Assembly (NCBI GenBank): GCA_030616365.1
Contig: JAUWXM010000043.1
Span: 1-9,722 of the forward strand
Direction: 5' to 3'
Length of the DNA: 9,722 bases
Source: a bacterium
GTDB lineage: Bacteria; UBP18; UBA7526
Position numbers and translations under genes: made by a program. Below are positions 1 to 7,314 of this stretch, one piece after another. Below the pieces are notes generated by a model, which made no database searches, was not told the origin of the DNA, and was given only the letters and a program-made list of their open reading frames with translations. The first letter of the stretch is position 1. Each line of letters opens with the position of its first letter.

Positions 1-17
1 CGCCTCTCTTTCCTCAT
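1..17 (-). CDS. Possible start of the next gene, overlapping the smc stop (partial)
   Basis: The smc stop codon TGA (16..14) overlaps an ATG (17..15) in the ATGA arrangement typical of translationally coupled genes, and the same overlap occurs twice elsewhere in this window. Only five codons (M-R-K-E-R) fit before the window edge, so no product can be named. In Bacillus-type genomes ftsY follows smc, which makes it the first guess, but that is inference. Against it, the purine-rich AGAGGA stretch abuts the ATG with no spacing, which is poor for a ribosome binding site, so the true start could lie further downstream, off the window. Confidence 0.3.
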
Positions 18-3000
18 TCCTCTCGCTTTCTCTCCTGGGATGATTTTCTCTCTTCGCGTCTCTGTTTTTCAATCTCTTCTTGAGCAAATTTGACAGAGAC
101 CAGCTTCGATACCCCGGATTCCTCCATAGTTACCCCATACATGGTATCCGAGGCCTCGATGGTTCCCCGGTTATGGGTGACGATGATGAACTGAGACTTT
201 TTGGCAAATTCTACCAACACCCGGGTAAATCTACTGATGTTCGCTTCATCCAGGGCGGCGTCGATCTCATCCAGGACACAGAAGGGAGAGGGCTTGACCA
301 TGAAGATACCAAATAATAGAGCGATGGCCGTCAGGGCCTTCTCCCCTCCAGATAAGAGGGAAATACTTTTCAAAGTCCTTCCTGGCGGTCGAGCCTTGAT
401 CTCTATTCCTGATTCTAAGATATTCCGCTCATCCAATAGGACTAGGTCCGCCTTCCCTCCTTCGAATAGTCTAGTGAATACCATATTGAAATTCTCTCGT
501 ATTTGTTCAAAGGTTTTGGAGAAGAGGTTTCTCGTTGTCTTATTGATCTTAGCGATGGCCTCTTTAAGAGAAGTGGCGGCTTCTTCCAGGTCCTTCTTCT
601 GGCCAGTCAAGAAGTTATACCTCTCCTCAAGTTCCTTATGCTCCTCCATGGCCACTAAGTTCACCGGTCCCATGGCCTCCATCTTCTCTTTCAACTCTCT
701 TATCCTTACTCTATAGCCTTCCCTATCTTCTATCTCCTGTATCTGATAATCCCTTCCAATCTCTTCTAGGGAAACCCCATAATCCTCTCTCACTCTGCGA
801 GAAAGGTTCTCCAATTCGAGGTTGAGCTCCCGGCCCTGGAAAGTTAATTCATTAAACTGACCCTGAAATCTTTCGCCTAAGGTCCTGACCTCTCTCAATT
901 CCTCCTCTCCTTTAGATACTTCGCCAGCAATTTCTTCCTTTTTCTTTTTTAGGTCTTCAAGTTCTTTTTCTGCCTCTTCGCTTTCTCTCGATAATTCTTT
1001 CTGCCTCTCTTCCTCCTTGGCGATTAAATCTCCAATCTCTTCCTTTCTTATTTTCCCCTCATCGACCTCTTCTTGACGAGCCGCGATTGACTTAACAAGG
1101 TCATTGAGATCTTCCCTCATGCGCCCCAGACTTTCTCGAAATCCAGTCTCCTTCTCCACTAAGGAAGCGATAGAGATCTTAAGTGTCGTCACCTCGCCAC
1201 TATTTTTACTAATCTCTTTTTCCCTTTCCCCAATCTCTTCCTTTAACTTAGCTGTCCTCTCCTGGGTTCCAATCTCCTTCTCCTTGAGATTTTCTAACTG
1301 GGCCTCCAGTTCTTCCCTCTTCTTGGCTAGTTCCTTCCCCTCTTTATTTAGTTCCTCCCCTTCTGCCTCTAAGAGCGAGAGGTCTTTCTTTACTCTCTCT
1401 CCTTGAGAGTCAATGCTTGCTAAGTCCCTTTCCTTAAGGTTAATCTCCAGTTCCTCTTTCTTAATATCAGAATCGATGCTTGCCACTCTTTCTCCAATCT
1501 CGAGTAACTTCTTCTCTAAATTAGCACTGTCCTCCTCTAACTTCTTAAGGTTCTCACCCAAGGCCTTGATCTCTCTGGTGAGTTCTTCTTTTTCGCTCTC
1601 TTTCCCTAACAAGCGCCTCAGGGAACCACCAGTAATCTCCCCCTGAGGAGTAACTATCTCCCCTTCGAGGGTAACTACTCTGATATCTCCCCTTGCCTTT
1701 CTGCTGATTTCAAAGGCCGCCTTAAGGTCTTCTACCACCAAGGCATTTCCTAAGAGATACTCTATAATCGGCCGATATCTTGCTTCATACTTGACGAGGC
1801 TAGAAGCAAGGCCAATGGCTCCCTTCTCCTTTATTAGAGAAGAGGGATTCAATCCTCTACCTGGCTTAATGGCCTTTAAGGGAAGGAAGGAAGCCCTTCC
1901 CAGACTCCTGGCCTTCAGATACTCCATGGCCTCTTGGGCGGCCTTCACATCCCGGATAACAATATTCTGTATCCTCTCCCCCAAGGCAGCTTCGATGGCC
2001 TTCTCATATTCTGGGGAGGTCTGGATTAGATCTATTACCACTCCCTCGATGCCCGATAGTCTATCCCGGGCAAGGAGAACCTCTCTCACTCCGCCATAGT
2101 AACCCCCAAGCCCTTCTTGTAGGAATTCTAAATGGGAGGTCTTCTTCGTTATCTGGGCCTTCAATCCATCGATCTTTTCCTCTAAGGCGTGAAGCCCTTC
2201 TCCATCTCTCTTCTCCTTTTCTAAGAGACTCTTCTTCTCCTCCTCGAGCCCAGAGATTCTTTTCCTGTGGTCTTGGATGCTCTTCTCTATCTCCCTCGTT
2301 TTTCCCCCAACATCCTTCGATTCCTTCTCAACCCTCGTCTTCTCAGTTAAAAGTCTCTCTTTCCTGATATCGATATTCCTCTGCCCGGTCTCTAGATATC
2401 TCAGGTCATTTCTGGTGCTGGCCGTCTTGGAGAGGGTCTCGATAATTTCATTCTTCAGAATCTCCAGGGAACTAATAGCCTTTTCTAACTCCTCATTAAG
2501 TCCTTTAAAGGATTGCTCTTTCTCCTTTGCTTTCGCAGTTTCTTCTTCAATCTGGGTGGCAAGGGTTTTTAATTCCTCTTCCCTTCTCCCTATCTCTTCC
2601 TCTAAACCCTTTTCTTTTTCCTTAAAGGCCTCTATCTCCTTTCTTCTTCTTGCCTTCTCTCCTTTAACTCCTTCTCCCCTTTCCTGATAGGTAGCAATCC
2701 TGTCCTTCGACCTCTCAATATCGCTTGCTATCTTGAATACCTTCTGGTGGATTTCGTAGAGGTTGCTCTCTATCTCCCTTGCTCCTTCCGCTATCTCTTT
2801 TGAGGCCTTCTCCTTTTCTTCTACCCTCTTTCCTAAGGATTCCCTCGAATCCTCTAACTTAGTAGTCTCCTCCGAAGAGGTTTCCTTTCTCTTCTTTAAT
2901 TCCCGAAATTCAATAACCCCCAGATTTAGGTCCAGATCCTTTAATTCATCCTTTAACTTCTGATACCTCTCTGCTTTACCCACCTGTCTCTTGAGAGAAT

Positions 3001-3607
3001 TGATCTGGCGCCTCACCTCTCCAATAACATCCTCTAGGCGCAGGAGGTTCTCCTGAGTGGCCTCTAACTTCCCGAGGGTCTCTTCTCTCCGGTGCTTATA
3101 CTTTGAGATCCCGGCCGCCTCCTCAAACAAAAATCTCCTATCCTCTGGTTTGGAAGATAGGATGAGTTCGATCTTCCCCTGTTCAATCAGGGAGTAGGTG
3201 CTGGAACCTAAGCCAGTATCCATAAAGAGTTCCTGGATATCCTTGAGCCTTACCGGTGCCTTATTGATGTAGTATTCGCTCTCCCCACTTTGGAAGAGCC
3301 TTCTGGTGATGGTGACCTCCGTGAACTCAATGGGGAGTTTTTTATCCTCATTGGTCACTGTTAAGGCAACCTCTGCCATGCCCAGAGGTTTCCGGGCTTC
3401 GGAGCCAGAGAATATGATATCCTCCATCTTGCTCAAGCGCAGAGCGGTTGGCCGCTGCTCACCTAAGGTCCACCTGATGGCATCCGAGATATTCGACTTT
3501 CCACACCCATTGGGACCCACGATGGCCGTGAGGCCAGGTTCGAACTCTAACTTGGTCTCATCAGCAAAGGACTTGAACCCCTGCATGACCAGATTCTTGA
3601 AGTACAT
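14..3607 (-). CDS. smc: Chromosome segregation ATPase SMC, full length
   Basis: Structural maintenance of chromosomes protein, the ATPase core of the bacterial condensin, which normally works in the cytoplasm with ScpA and ScpB to compact and segregate chromosomes. The 1197 residues match the usual length of about 1150-1200. The N-terminal head has Walker A GPNGCGKS at 31-38 and the Q-loop GEQRP around 49-53. A first coiled coil runs from about 170 to 500, and the hinge spans about 515-665, ending near TPQGEITGGS. A second coiled coil follows. The C-terminal head has the ABC signature LSGGE (1085-1089), Walker B FCVLDEIDA with D1113/E1114, and the switch histidine in IIVTH (H1145). The ATG has GGAGAGA six bases upstream. 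After the usual SMC end (VSVKF, 1174) there is a 23-residue tail rich in E, K and R. No frame break is seen. The gene appears to have its own promoter and an unusual repeat leader. No scpA or scpB lies in the window. Confidence 0.98.
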   Translation of the reverse strand: MYFKNLVMQGFKSFADETKLEFEPGLTAIVGPNGCGKSNISDAIRWTLGEQRPTALRLSKMEDIIFSGSEARKPLGMAEVALTVTNEDKKLPIEFTEVTITRRLFQSGESEYYINKAPVRLKDIQELFMDTGLGSSTYSLIEQGKIELILSSKPEDRRFLFEEAAGISKYKHRREETLGKLEATQENLLRLEDVIGEVRRQINSLKRQVGKAERYQKLKDELKDLDLNLGVIEFRELKKRKETSSEETTKLEDSRESLGKRVEEKEKASKEIAEGAREIESNLYEIHQKVFKIASDIERSKDRIATYQERGEGVKGEKARRRKEIEAFKEKEKGLEEEIGRREEELKTLATQIEEETAKAKEKEQSFKGLNEELEKAISSLEILKNEIIETLSKTASTRNDLRYLETGQRNIDIRKERLLTEKTRVEKESKDVGGKTREIEKSIQDHRKRISGLEEEKKSLLEKEKRDGEGLHALEEKIDGLKAQITKKTSHLEFLQEGLGGYYGGVREVLLARDRLSGIEGVVIDLIQTSPEYEKAIEAALGERIQNIVIRDVKAAQEAMEYLKARSLGRASFLPLKAIKPGRGLNPSSLIKEKGAIGLASSLVKYEARYRPIIEYLLGNALVVEDLKAAFEISRKARGDIRVVTLEGEIVTPQGEITGGSLRRLLGKESEKEELTREIKALGENLKKLEEDSANLEKKLLEIGERVASIDSDIKKEELEINLKERDLASIDSQGERVKKDLSLLEAEGEELNKEGKELAKKREELEAQLENLKEKEIGTQERTAKLKEEIGEREKEISKNSGEVTTLKISIASLVEKETGFRESLGRMREDLNDLVKSIAARQEEVDEGKIRKEEIGDLIAKEEERQKELSRESEEAEKELEDLKKKKEEIAGEVSKGEEELREVRTLGERFQGQFNELTFQGRELNLELENLSRRVREDYGVSLEEIGRDYQIQEIEDREGYRVRIRELKEKMEAMGPVNLVAMEEHKELEERYNFLTGQKKDLEEAATSLKEAIAKINKTTRNLFSKTFEQIRENFNMVFTRLFEGGKADLVLLDERNILESGIEIKARPPGRTLKSISLLSGGEKALTAIALLFGIFMVKPSPFCVLDEIDAALDEANISRFTRVLVEFAKKSQFIIVTHNRGTIEASDTMYGVTMEESGVSKLVSVKFAQEEIEKQRREERKSSQERKREE

Positions 3608-3620
3608 TCTTCTCTCCAGA

Positions 3621-3687
3621 ATATCAGGGTATCAGGATACCAGGATATCAGGAACTTCCCGATCGCCCGATAACCCGATCACCTGAT
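3621..3687 (-). repeat. Inverted pair of 8-bp tandem arrays forming a predicted smc leader hairpin
   Basis: On the plus strand, positions 3621-3653 hold four tandem units: ATATCAGGG, TATCAGGA, TACCAGGA, TATCAGGA. Positions 3656-3687 hold four more 8-bp units ending in CCCGAT, CCCGAT, CCCGAT and CCTGAT. The second set is the reverse complement of the first set's core, ATC(A/G)GG. In the smc mRNA this gives four copies of AUC(A/G)GG facing four of CCUG(A/G)U. They can pair as four 6-bp helices, using G-U wobbles, separated by 2-nt internal loops and capped by AAGUU. The structure ends 3 bases before the GGAGAGA ribosome binding site of smc. Several unit differences are G/A changes that keep pairing through wobble, which would suit selection on RNA structure. 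It could instead be a dispersed intergenic repeat with no role in smc. The repeats are seen directly; the folding is read by eye. Confidence 0.8.
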
Positions 3688-3689
3688 TC

Positions 3690-3718
3690 AATATATCATA
3701 TTTTCGTCTAAAAAGCAA
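3690..3718 (-). promoter_or_regulatory. Candidate sigma-70-type promoter for smc
   Basis: Reading the minus strand, a TTGCTT box (3718..3713, 3 of 6 matches to TTGACA) is separated by exactly 17 bases from TATATT (3695..3690, 5 of 6 matches to TATAAT). It lies between the terminator of the upstream operon and the smc start. Transcription would begin about position 3683, at the first repeat unit, giving a leader of roughly 75 bases made almost entirely of the predicted hairpin. The -35 match is weak and the region is AT-rich, so this is a plausible call only. Confidence 0.4.
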
Positions 3719-3768
3719 CAAAAAAGTGCCCCTTGCTCAATCATATTCGGGATTCCTGGGCACTCTTT
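3717..3768 (-). terminator. Rho-independent-type terminator after the CARDB gene
   Basis: AGTGCCC (3725-3731) and GGGCACT (3758-3764) form a perfect 7-bp stem, extended after one mismatch by AAA/TTT, with a 26-nt loop. On the minus strand the stem is followed by a T-run (TTTTTTGTTG), as expected for intrinsic termination. It begins a few bases after the TAA of the CARDB-domain gene, so it likely ends the acyl-CoA dehydrogenase/etf operon and separates it from smc. The loop is longer than in a classical terminator. The plus-strand side is also T-rich (CTTTGTTTTT), so it could act in both directions. Confidence 0.65.
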
Positions 3769-3772
3769 GTTT

Positions 3773-4543
3773 TTAGCGGATAGCAATGGTCTTCTTCAGT
3801 TCGTTATTATTGTCGTTTGTCTCCTTCACCTGATTAGCCTTATCTACTGAGGCAATGACCTTATAAGAACCTTTTTTCTTGAAGATGTACATGGTGTGAT
3901 AGGTAATGGTCTTGTTGCGCGCCAGACCAGCTACCACATTTGTCCCCAGGCCCTGCCATAGTTGGCCATCGATATAGAGGGCGATGACAAAGTATCCCTT
4001 GGCATCTTCCCTGCCGATGTTCTTCACTGTAGTAGAGATCTTTACTATCTTCCCTGCCCGGATAGACTTCTCATCAAAGGAGAGATTGGTGATTATTAAA
4101 TCTGAATTTCCGGCACTTAAAGGAGTTACCGGTCCCTTTGGTATGCTCGCCTCATCCTGATACTGAAGATGATGCTCGGGAAATATCTTCCACTGGCCAG
4201 CCTCCTTTACAAAATAGAGATAGAACTCCTTCCCAGTAGAAGGGTCCTTGCCAAGCATGCGCGCCTTTGTCGCTTCCTGCTTATCTAATCGATAGTTCCT
4301 GCTCTTATTCACCTGAGTCACCCAGGCAAGCAGCTGCTTAGTAAAATCGGGCATCTTCTTGAAATCACTCCCTATCTTCTCCTGTGCAGAACGAACAAAG
4401 CACTCTACATAGGTTGCCTCATCGCCATTCTCCCCGGCTTGAATCTGAGTGTTAAGTGTTTCTTTAGGGGTAGAGAACTTCTTCCTAAACCCTAAAGAGA
4501 AGACGAGAAGCAAAACTATTCCCACAATAAATAATCTCTTCAT
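3773..4543 (-). CDS. Exported protein with C-terminal CARDB domain
   Basis: A 256-residue protein with an N-terminal signal-like segment (MKRLF, then a hydrophobic core to about residue 18). There is no lipobox cysteine, so it is probably secreted, or anchored by an uncleaved signal. Residues about 25-127 form a small alpha/beta region (TPKETLNTQI near the start, FYLYFVKEAGQWKIF at 107-121) that resembles NTF2-like or DUF4878-type exported domains, though this is weak. Residues 147-255 match a CARDB (cell adhesion related, bacterial) Ig-like domain: SDLIITNLSF, then G-KIVKISTTVKNIG, then ALYIDGQ, ending VDKANQVKETNDNNN. CARDB domains are found in extracellular and cell-surface proteins; no enzymatic residues are visible. 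Its ATG overlaps the etfA stop (ATGA), implying translational coupling, and a terminator follows. An exported adhesion-like protein coupled to a cytoplasmic flavoprotein gene is odd, and its partner is unknown. Confidence 0.82.
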   Translation of the reverse strand: MKRLFIVGIVLLLVFSLGFRKKFSTPKETLNTQIQAGENGDEATYVECFVRSAQEKIGSDFKKMPDFTKQLLAWVTQVNKSRNYRLDKQEATKARMLGKDPSTGKEFYLYFVKEAGQWKIFPEHHLQYQDEASIPKGPVTPLSAGNSDLIITNLSFDEKSIRAGKIVKISTTVKNIGREDAKGYFVIALYIDGQLWQGLGTNVVAGLARNKTITYHTMYIFKKKGSYKVIASVDKANQVKETNDNNNELKKTIAIR

Positions 4544-5733
4544 TTTCCTAATACCTCTTTAAACTTTTTTGTCAGTGCAGGAACTACCTCAAATAGGTCT
4601 CCCACAATACCGTAGGTGGCGGCATTAAATATGGGGGCTTCGGGGTCTTTATTGATGGCTACGATGATATCTGATGACTGCATCCCGGCCAGGTGCTGTA
4701 TCTGGCCCGATATCCCACAGGCGATGTATATCTTGGGACAGACCGTCTTCCCCGTCTGACCCACCTGATGGGCATAGGGGATCCAGCCGGCATCTACTGT
4801 GGCCCTTGAGGCGCCCACTGCTCCCCCTACGGTCTTGGCTAATTCCTCAATAAGGTTGAAGTTTTCCGGTGCTCCCAATCCCCTTCCACCAGAGACGATG
4901 ATGTCCGCCTCTTCCAGGAGTACGGTCTCCTCCATCCTCTCCACCATCTTGATCACCTCTGTTCTTAAGGGGATCTTTTTAGGATCGACCTCTATTCTAA
5001 TTATTTCTCCCTTTCTCTCCTTATCAAAGGGGGCCTCCTTCATCACCTTATGCCTTACGGTAGCCATCTGGGGCCGGTGGTTGGGACAGATGATGGTGGC
5101 CATGATATTTCCCCCGAAGGCGGGCCGGGTCTGAAGTAAGATATTCTTCTCCTTATCGATCTCCAATCCGGTGCAGTCTGCGGTCAATCCCGTCTCCAGT
5201 CTGGTTGCTACCTTGGGAATGAGAGACCTTCCGATGGATGTCGCTCCGGCTAAGATGATTTCTGGCTTATGTTCACCGATTAGATCAACCAGGACATCGG
5301 CATAGGAGTCATCTCGGAAGTCCTTCAGTTTCTCATGGTCTACTAAATATACCTTATCTGCCCCATAAGCGATGAGTTCCTGGGCTTCTTTATCCATCTT
5401 CTCTCCTAATAGCATAGCGGCCAGTTCTACTTTCAATTGATCAGCCAGGGCCCTTCCCTTGCCCAAGAGTTCATAGACCACGCTCTGCACCTTTCCATTC
5501 TTCTGTTCAGCAAAAACCCATACCCCTCTATACTCCTCGAGGCCAGCCATCTTCACTTCCTTCTTGGTGAGTTCAATGGCCTTAAGGGGGCAGGAAGTAA
5601 TGCATGCTCCGCAGAGGGTGCAAGTTTCTAAAATGACTGCTTTCTTATCAACAACTTCTATGGCACCATAGGGACAGCTGGGAATGCATTTCTCACAGCC
5701 AGTACACTTATCAGTTATCTTAATCTCAATCAT
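4540..5733 (-). CDS. etfA: Electron transfer flavoprotein alpha subunit with N-terminal 2x[4Fe-4S] ferredoxin domain
   Basis: Alpha subunit of the heterodimeric electron transfer flavoprotein, which binds FAD in its C-terminal domain and passes electrons between acyl-CoA dehydrogenase and other carriers. At 397 residues it is longer than classical EtfA (about 310-330) because of a ferredoxin-like N-terminus. That domain has two full cluster motifs: C10-x2-C13-x2-C16-x3-C20-P and C38-x2-C41-x2-C44-x3-C48-P. The EtfA fold follows from about residue 70. FAD-domain motifs are SGGRG (281-285), GASR (307-310), GQTGKT (325-330), GISGQIQH (340-347) and INKDPEAPIF (360-369). The ferredoxin fusion is the pattern of CarE in the electron-bifurcating caffeyl-CoA reductase/Etf complex of Acetobacterium woodii. 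Its ATG shares one base with the etfB stop (TAATG), so the two subunits are probably co-translated. Bifurcation itself is inferred from family and context. Confidence 0.96.
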   Translation of the reverse strand: MIEIKITDKCTGCEKCIPSCPYGAIEVVDKKAVILETCTLCGACITSCPLKAIELTKKEVKMAGLEEYRGVWVFAEQKNGKVQSVVYELLGKGRALADQLKVELAAMLLGEKMDKEAQELIAYGADKVYLVDHEKLKDFRDDSYADVLVDLIGEHKPEIILAGATSIGRSLIPKVATRLETGLTADCTGLEIDKEKNILLQTRPAFGGNIMATIICPNHRPQMATVRHKVMKEAPFDKERKGEIIRIEVDPKKIPLRTEVIKMVERMEETVLLEEADIIVSGGRGLGAPENFNLIEELAKTVGGAVGASRATVDAGWIPYAHQVGQTGKTVCPKIYIACGISGQIQHLAGMQSSDIIVAINKDPEAPIFNAATYGIVGDLFEVVPALTKKFKEVLGK

Positions 5734-6518
5734 TAAACTATCTTCGTCTCCCTCAGTTTTTCTACTAACTTCGCTGCCTGCTCTGCCGGCGTTCCCTCTA
5801 TCGTCTCCCCTTTTCCTCTCGGCTGGGGAGTAAATATCTTGATCACCTGGGTGGGCGAGCCTTCTAATCCAATCCTATTCTCTTCGGCTTCTAAGTCTTT
5901 AGTGTTCCAGGTGATTATTTGAGCGTTCTTTGCTTTTAACTTCCCTTTTAAAGAAGGCATCCTCGGCTCATTTATCTCCTTCACCACAGTTATGAGAGCA
6001 GGAAGGGGCATCTTGATTACCTCATATCCTTCCTCCATCAGCCTCTCAACTTGGATACTATTCTCCTTGACCTCTTCGATCTTCTTCACATAGGTGACAT
6101 GGGGGATATTCAGTTTCTCGGCGAGCCCGGGACCGACCTGGGCGGTATCGCCATCCATGGCCTGCTTCCCGCAGATGATGAGATCGAACTTTCCTATCTT
6201 TTTAATCCCCTTTGCTAAAGTATAAGAAGTGGCTAAGGTATCCGCACCAGCAAAGGCCCTATCGGATAATAAGACCCCTTCATCTATCCCTAAAGATATG
6301 GCCTCTCTTAGAGCATCCTCTACTTGAGAAGGGCCCATCGATATTACGGTAACCTTCCCTTGATGCTTCTCCTTTAGCCTCACTCCCTCCTCAATGGCAT
6401 AGGTGTCAAAGGGATTGATAATGGAAGGGACTCCTTCCCTTATCAGGGTATTGGTCTTGGGATCAATCCTGATGTCCGTGGTATCCGGCACCTGCTTAAT
6501 ACAGACAATGATGTTCAT
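5733..6518 (-). CDS. etfB: Electron transfer flavoprotein beta subunit
   Basis: Beta subunit of the electron transfer flavoprotein and partner of the downstream EtfA. The 261 residues match the family. The start MNIIVCIKQVPDTT is the conserved EtfB opening. Further motifs are NPFDTYAIEEGVRLKE (35-50), GADTLATSYTLAKGI (91-105) and GKQAMDGDTAQVGP (117-130) of the nucleotide-binding region, and the EtfB signature region VKEINEPRMPSLKGKLKAK (179-197). In classical ETFs this subunit binds AMP; in bifurcating ETFs the same site holds a second FAD, where NADH is oxidised. The GKQAxDGDTAQVGP segment, as I recall it, resembles anaerobe (CarD-like) EtfBs, which fits a bifurcating type, but I cannot prove it without an alignment. 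The ATG at 6518 has TGAGGA about eight bases upstream. It lies 39 bp after the AT-rich membrane gene and overlaps etfA by one base. Confidence 0.96.
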   Translation of the reverse strand: MNIIVCIKQVPDTTDIRIDPKTNTLIREGVPSIINPFDTYAIEEGVRLKEKHQGKVTVISMGPSQVEDALREAISLGIDEGVLLSDRAFAGADTLATSYTLAKGIKKIGKFDLIICGKQAMDGDTAQVGPGLAEKLNIPHVTYVKKIEEVKENSIQVERLMEEGYEVIKMPLPALITVVKEINEPRMPSLKGKLKAKNAQIITWNTKDLEAEENRIGLEGSPTQVIKIFTPQPRGKGETIEGTPAEQAAKLVEKLRETKIV

Positions 6519-6534
6519 AGAACCATCCTCAAAA

Positions 6535-6550
6535 TTTAGTTAAAACTAAA
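6535..6550. repeat. Small perfect inverted repeat in the gap before etfB
   Basis: TTTAGTT (6535-6541) and AACTAAA (6544-6550) form a perfect 7-bp inverted repeat with a 2-base centre. It fills much of the 39-bp gap between the multi-pass membrane gene and the etfB ribosome binding site. It could be a weak processing or attenuation hairpin that sets etfBA levels relative to the genes upstream, or a protein-binding palindrome. In such AT-rich sequence it may also be chance. No T-run typical of a strong terminator accompanies it beyond TTTTG. Confidence 0.35.
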
Positions 6551-6557
6551 ATCTGAA

Positions 6558-7301
6558 CTATTCTTTTTTCGGGGTTGATTTTCTTATTAAGGCTAAATAA
6601 AGAATCATAAAGGCGGCAGTAAAGATTACGCCAATATAGGCATTCCAGGCATAACTAATAATCTCAATTACTGGATTAACAACTATTCCCGTCCCTCTGC
6701 TTTTTTGAGTTAAGAAAATCCCATTTCCTATAAGTAGTGCTCCAAGACCTATGCCCACTAATCCTAATACTTTTCCAAAATATTGCTTAATAAATTTAAA
6801 ACTTCTTTTAATACTATTAAAAACTCTTCCATCCTCTAAGACGATGATGATAGGGGTATAAGCAGCAAATACGAAAACGATCAAAAATAGCAACCAACCT
6901 ATAATGCCTCCGACTACTGTAAAAGGAAAAGATGAGTCAGCTCTAAATATAAAACCAATACTAAATATTACTATAAACATTATTACTATAAACATTAAAC
7001 TCATGACGCCGAATATTACTAAGTAAAATCCTAAAAGGCGGCCAAAATACTTTTTAGCGTATCTCAAAAATTGCCTTCCCCAAAATTTCTCTTCAGTCAA
7101 GATATCTCTTATTGAAGCCGTAATACCTCCTTCAACAAAGACGCCTATAATTATAAAGATAAAAACCATTAAACTGCTGAGCTTAGTGCGAACTGTAGGA
7201 ATAGCAAGGCCCAACAAATTCATACAAAAGAGAACTAAAATCAACTTTTTATGGCTATGCGCTACTCTAATACCACCTTTTACTGCGTCTAATACTTTCA
7301 T
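6558..7301 (-). CDS. AT-rich multi-pass membrane protein of unknown function
   Basis: A 247-residue integral membrane protein with about six hydrophobic segments, near residues 20-36, 43-60, 88-118 (long, perhaps two passes), 127-148, 176-196 and 215-238. The C-terminus is basic (RKSTPKKE). KYFGRLLGFYLVI (84-96) and QYFGKVLGLVGIG (173-185) look like an internal repeat: an amphipathic K/R-YFG-LLG element before a membrane helix. This is reminiscent of the membrane domains associated with glycerophosphodiester phosphodiesterases and related DUFs, but I cannot assign a family. There are no catalytic motifs. The ATG has AGAGGA four bases upstream. It starts 13 bp after the DUF1189-like gene and precedes etfB by 39 bp, all in one orientation. 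Sampled lines of this gene are about 22-38% GC against about 48-58% in etfA. Hydrophobic Phe/Ile codons explain part of that, but a different origin is possible. Confidence 0.85.
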   Translation of the reverse strand: MKVLDAVKGGIRVAHSHKKLILVLFCMNLLGLAIPTVRTKLSSLMVFIFIIIGVFVEGGITASIRDILTEEKFWGRQFLRYAKKYFGRLLGFYLVIFGVMSLMFIVIMFIVIFSIGFIFRADSSFPFTVVGGIIGWLLFLIVFVFAAYTPIIIVLEDGRVFNSIKRSFKFIKQYFGKVLGLVGIGLGALLIGNGIFLTQKSRGTGIVVNPVIEIISYAWNAYIGVIFTAAFMILYLALIRKSTPKKE

Positions 7302-7314
7302 ATTTTCCTCTTTT

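Noticed and set aside
201..716. Plus-strand open frame of 171 codons
   Set aside because: Lies wholly inside smc on the opposite strand. It is Ser/Leu/Phe-rich, as expected from reading a Glu/Lys-rich coiled-coil gene backwards, with no recognisable motif.
2277..2687. Plus-strand open frame of 136 codons with apparent hydrophobic stretches
   Set aside because: A shadow of the SMC coiled coil. The apparent membrane-like Phe/Leu/Ser bias is the complement of GAA/GAG/AAG codons.
14..3607. Long pyrimidine-rich plus strand as a special DNA structure
   Set aside because: The strand bias is explained by the Glu/Lys/Arg codons of the SMC coiled coils. No long uninterrupted mirror repeat was seen.
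3306..3686. Plus-strand open frame running from smc into the repeat leader
   Set aside because: Mostly antisense to the conserved SMC head and its tail is the 8-bp repeats. No homology recognised.
3621..3687. Possible CRISPR array
   Set aside because: Units are 8 bp with no unique spacers, and no cas gene is present.
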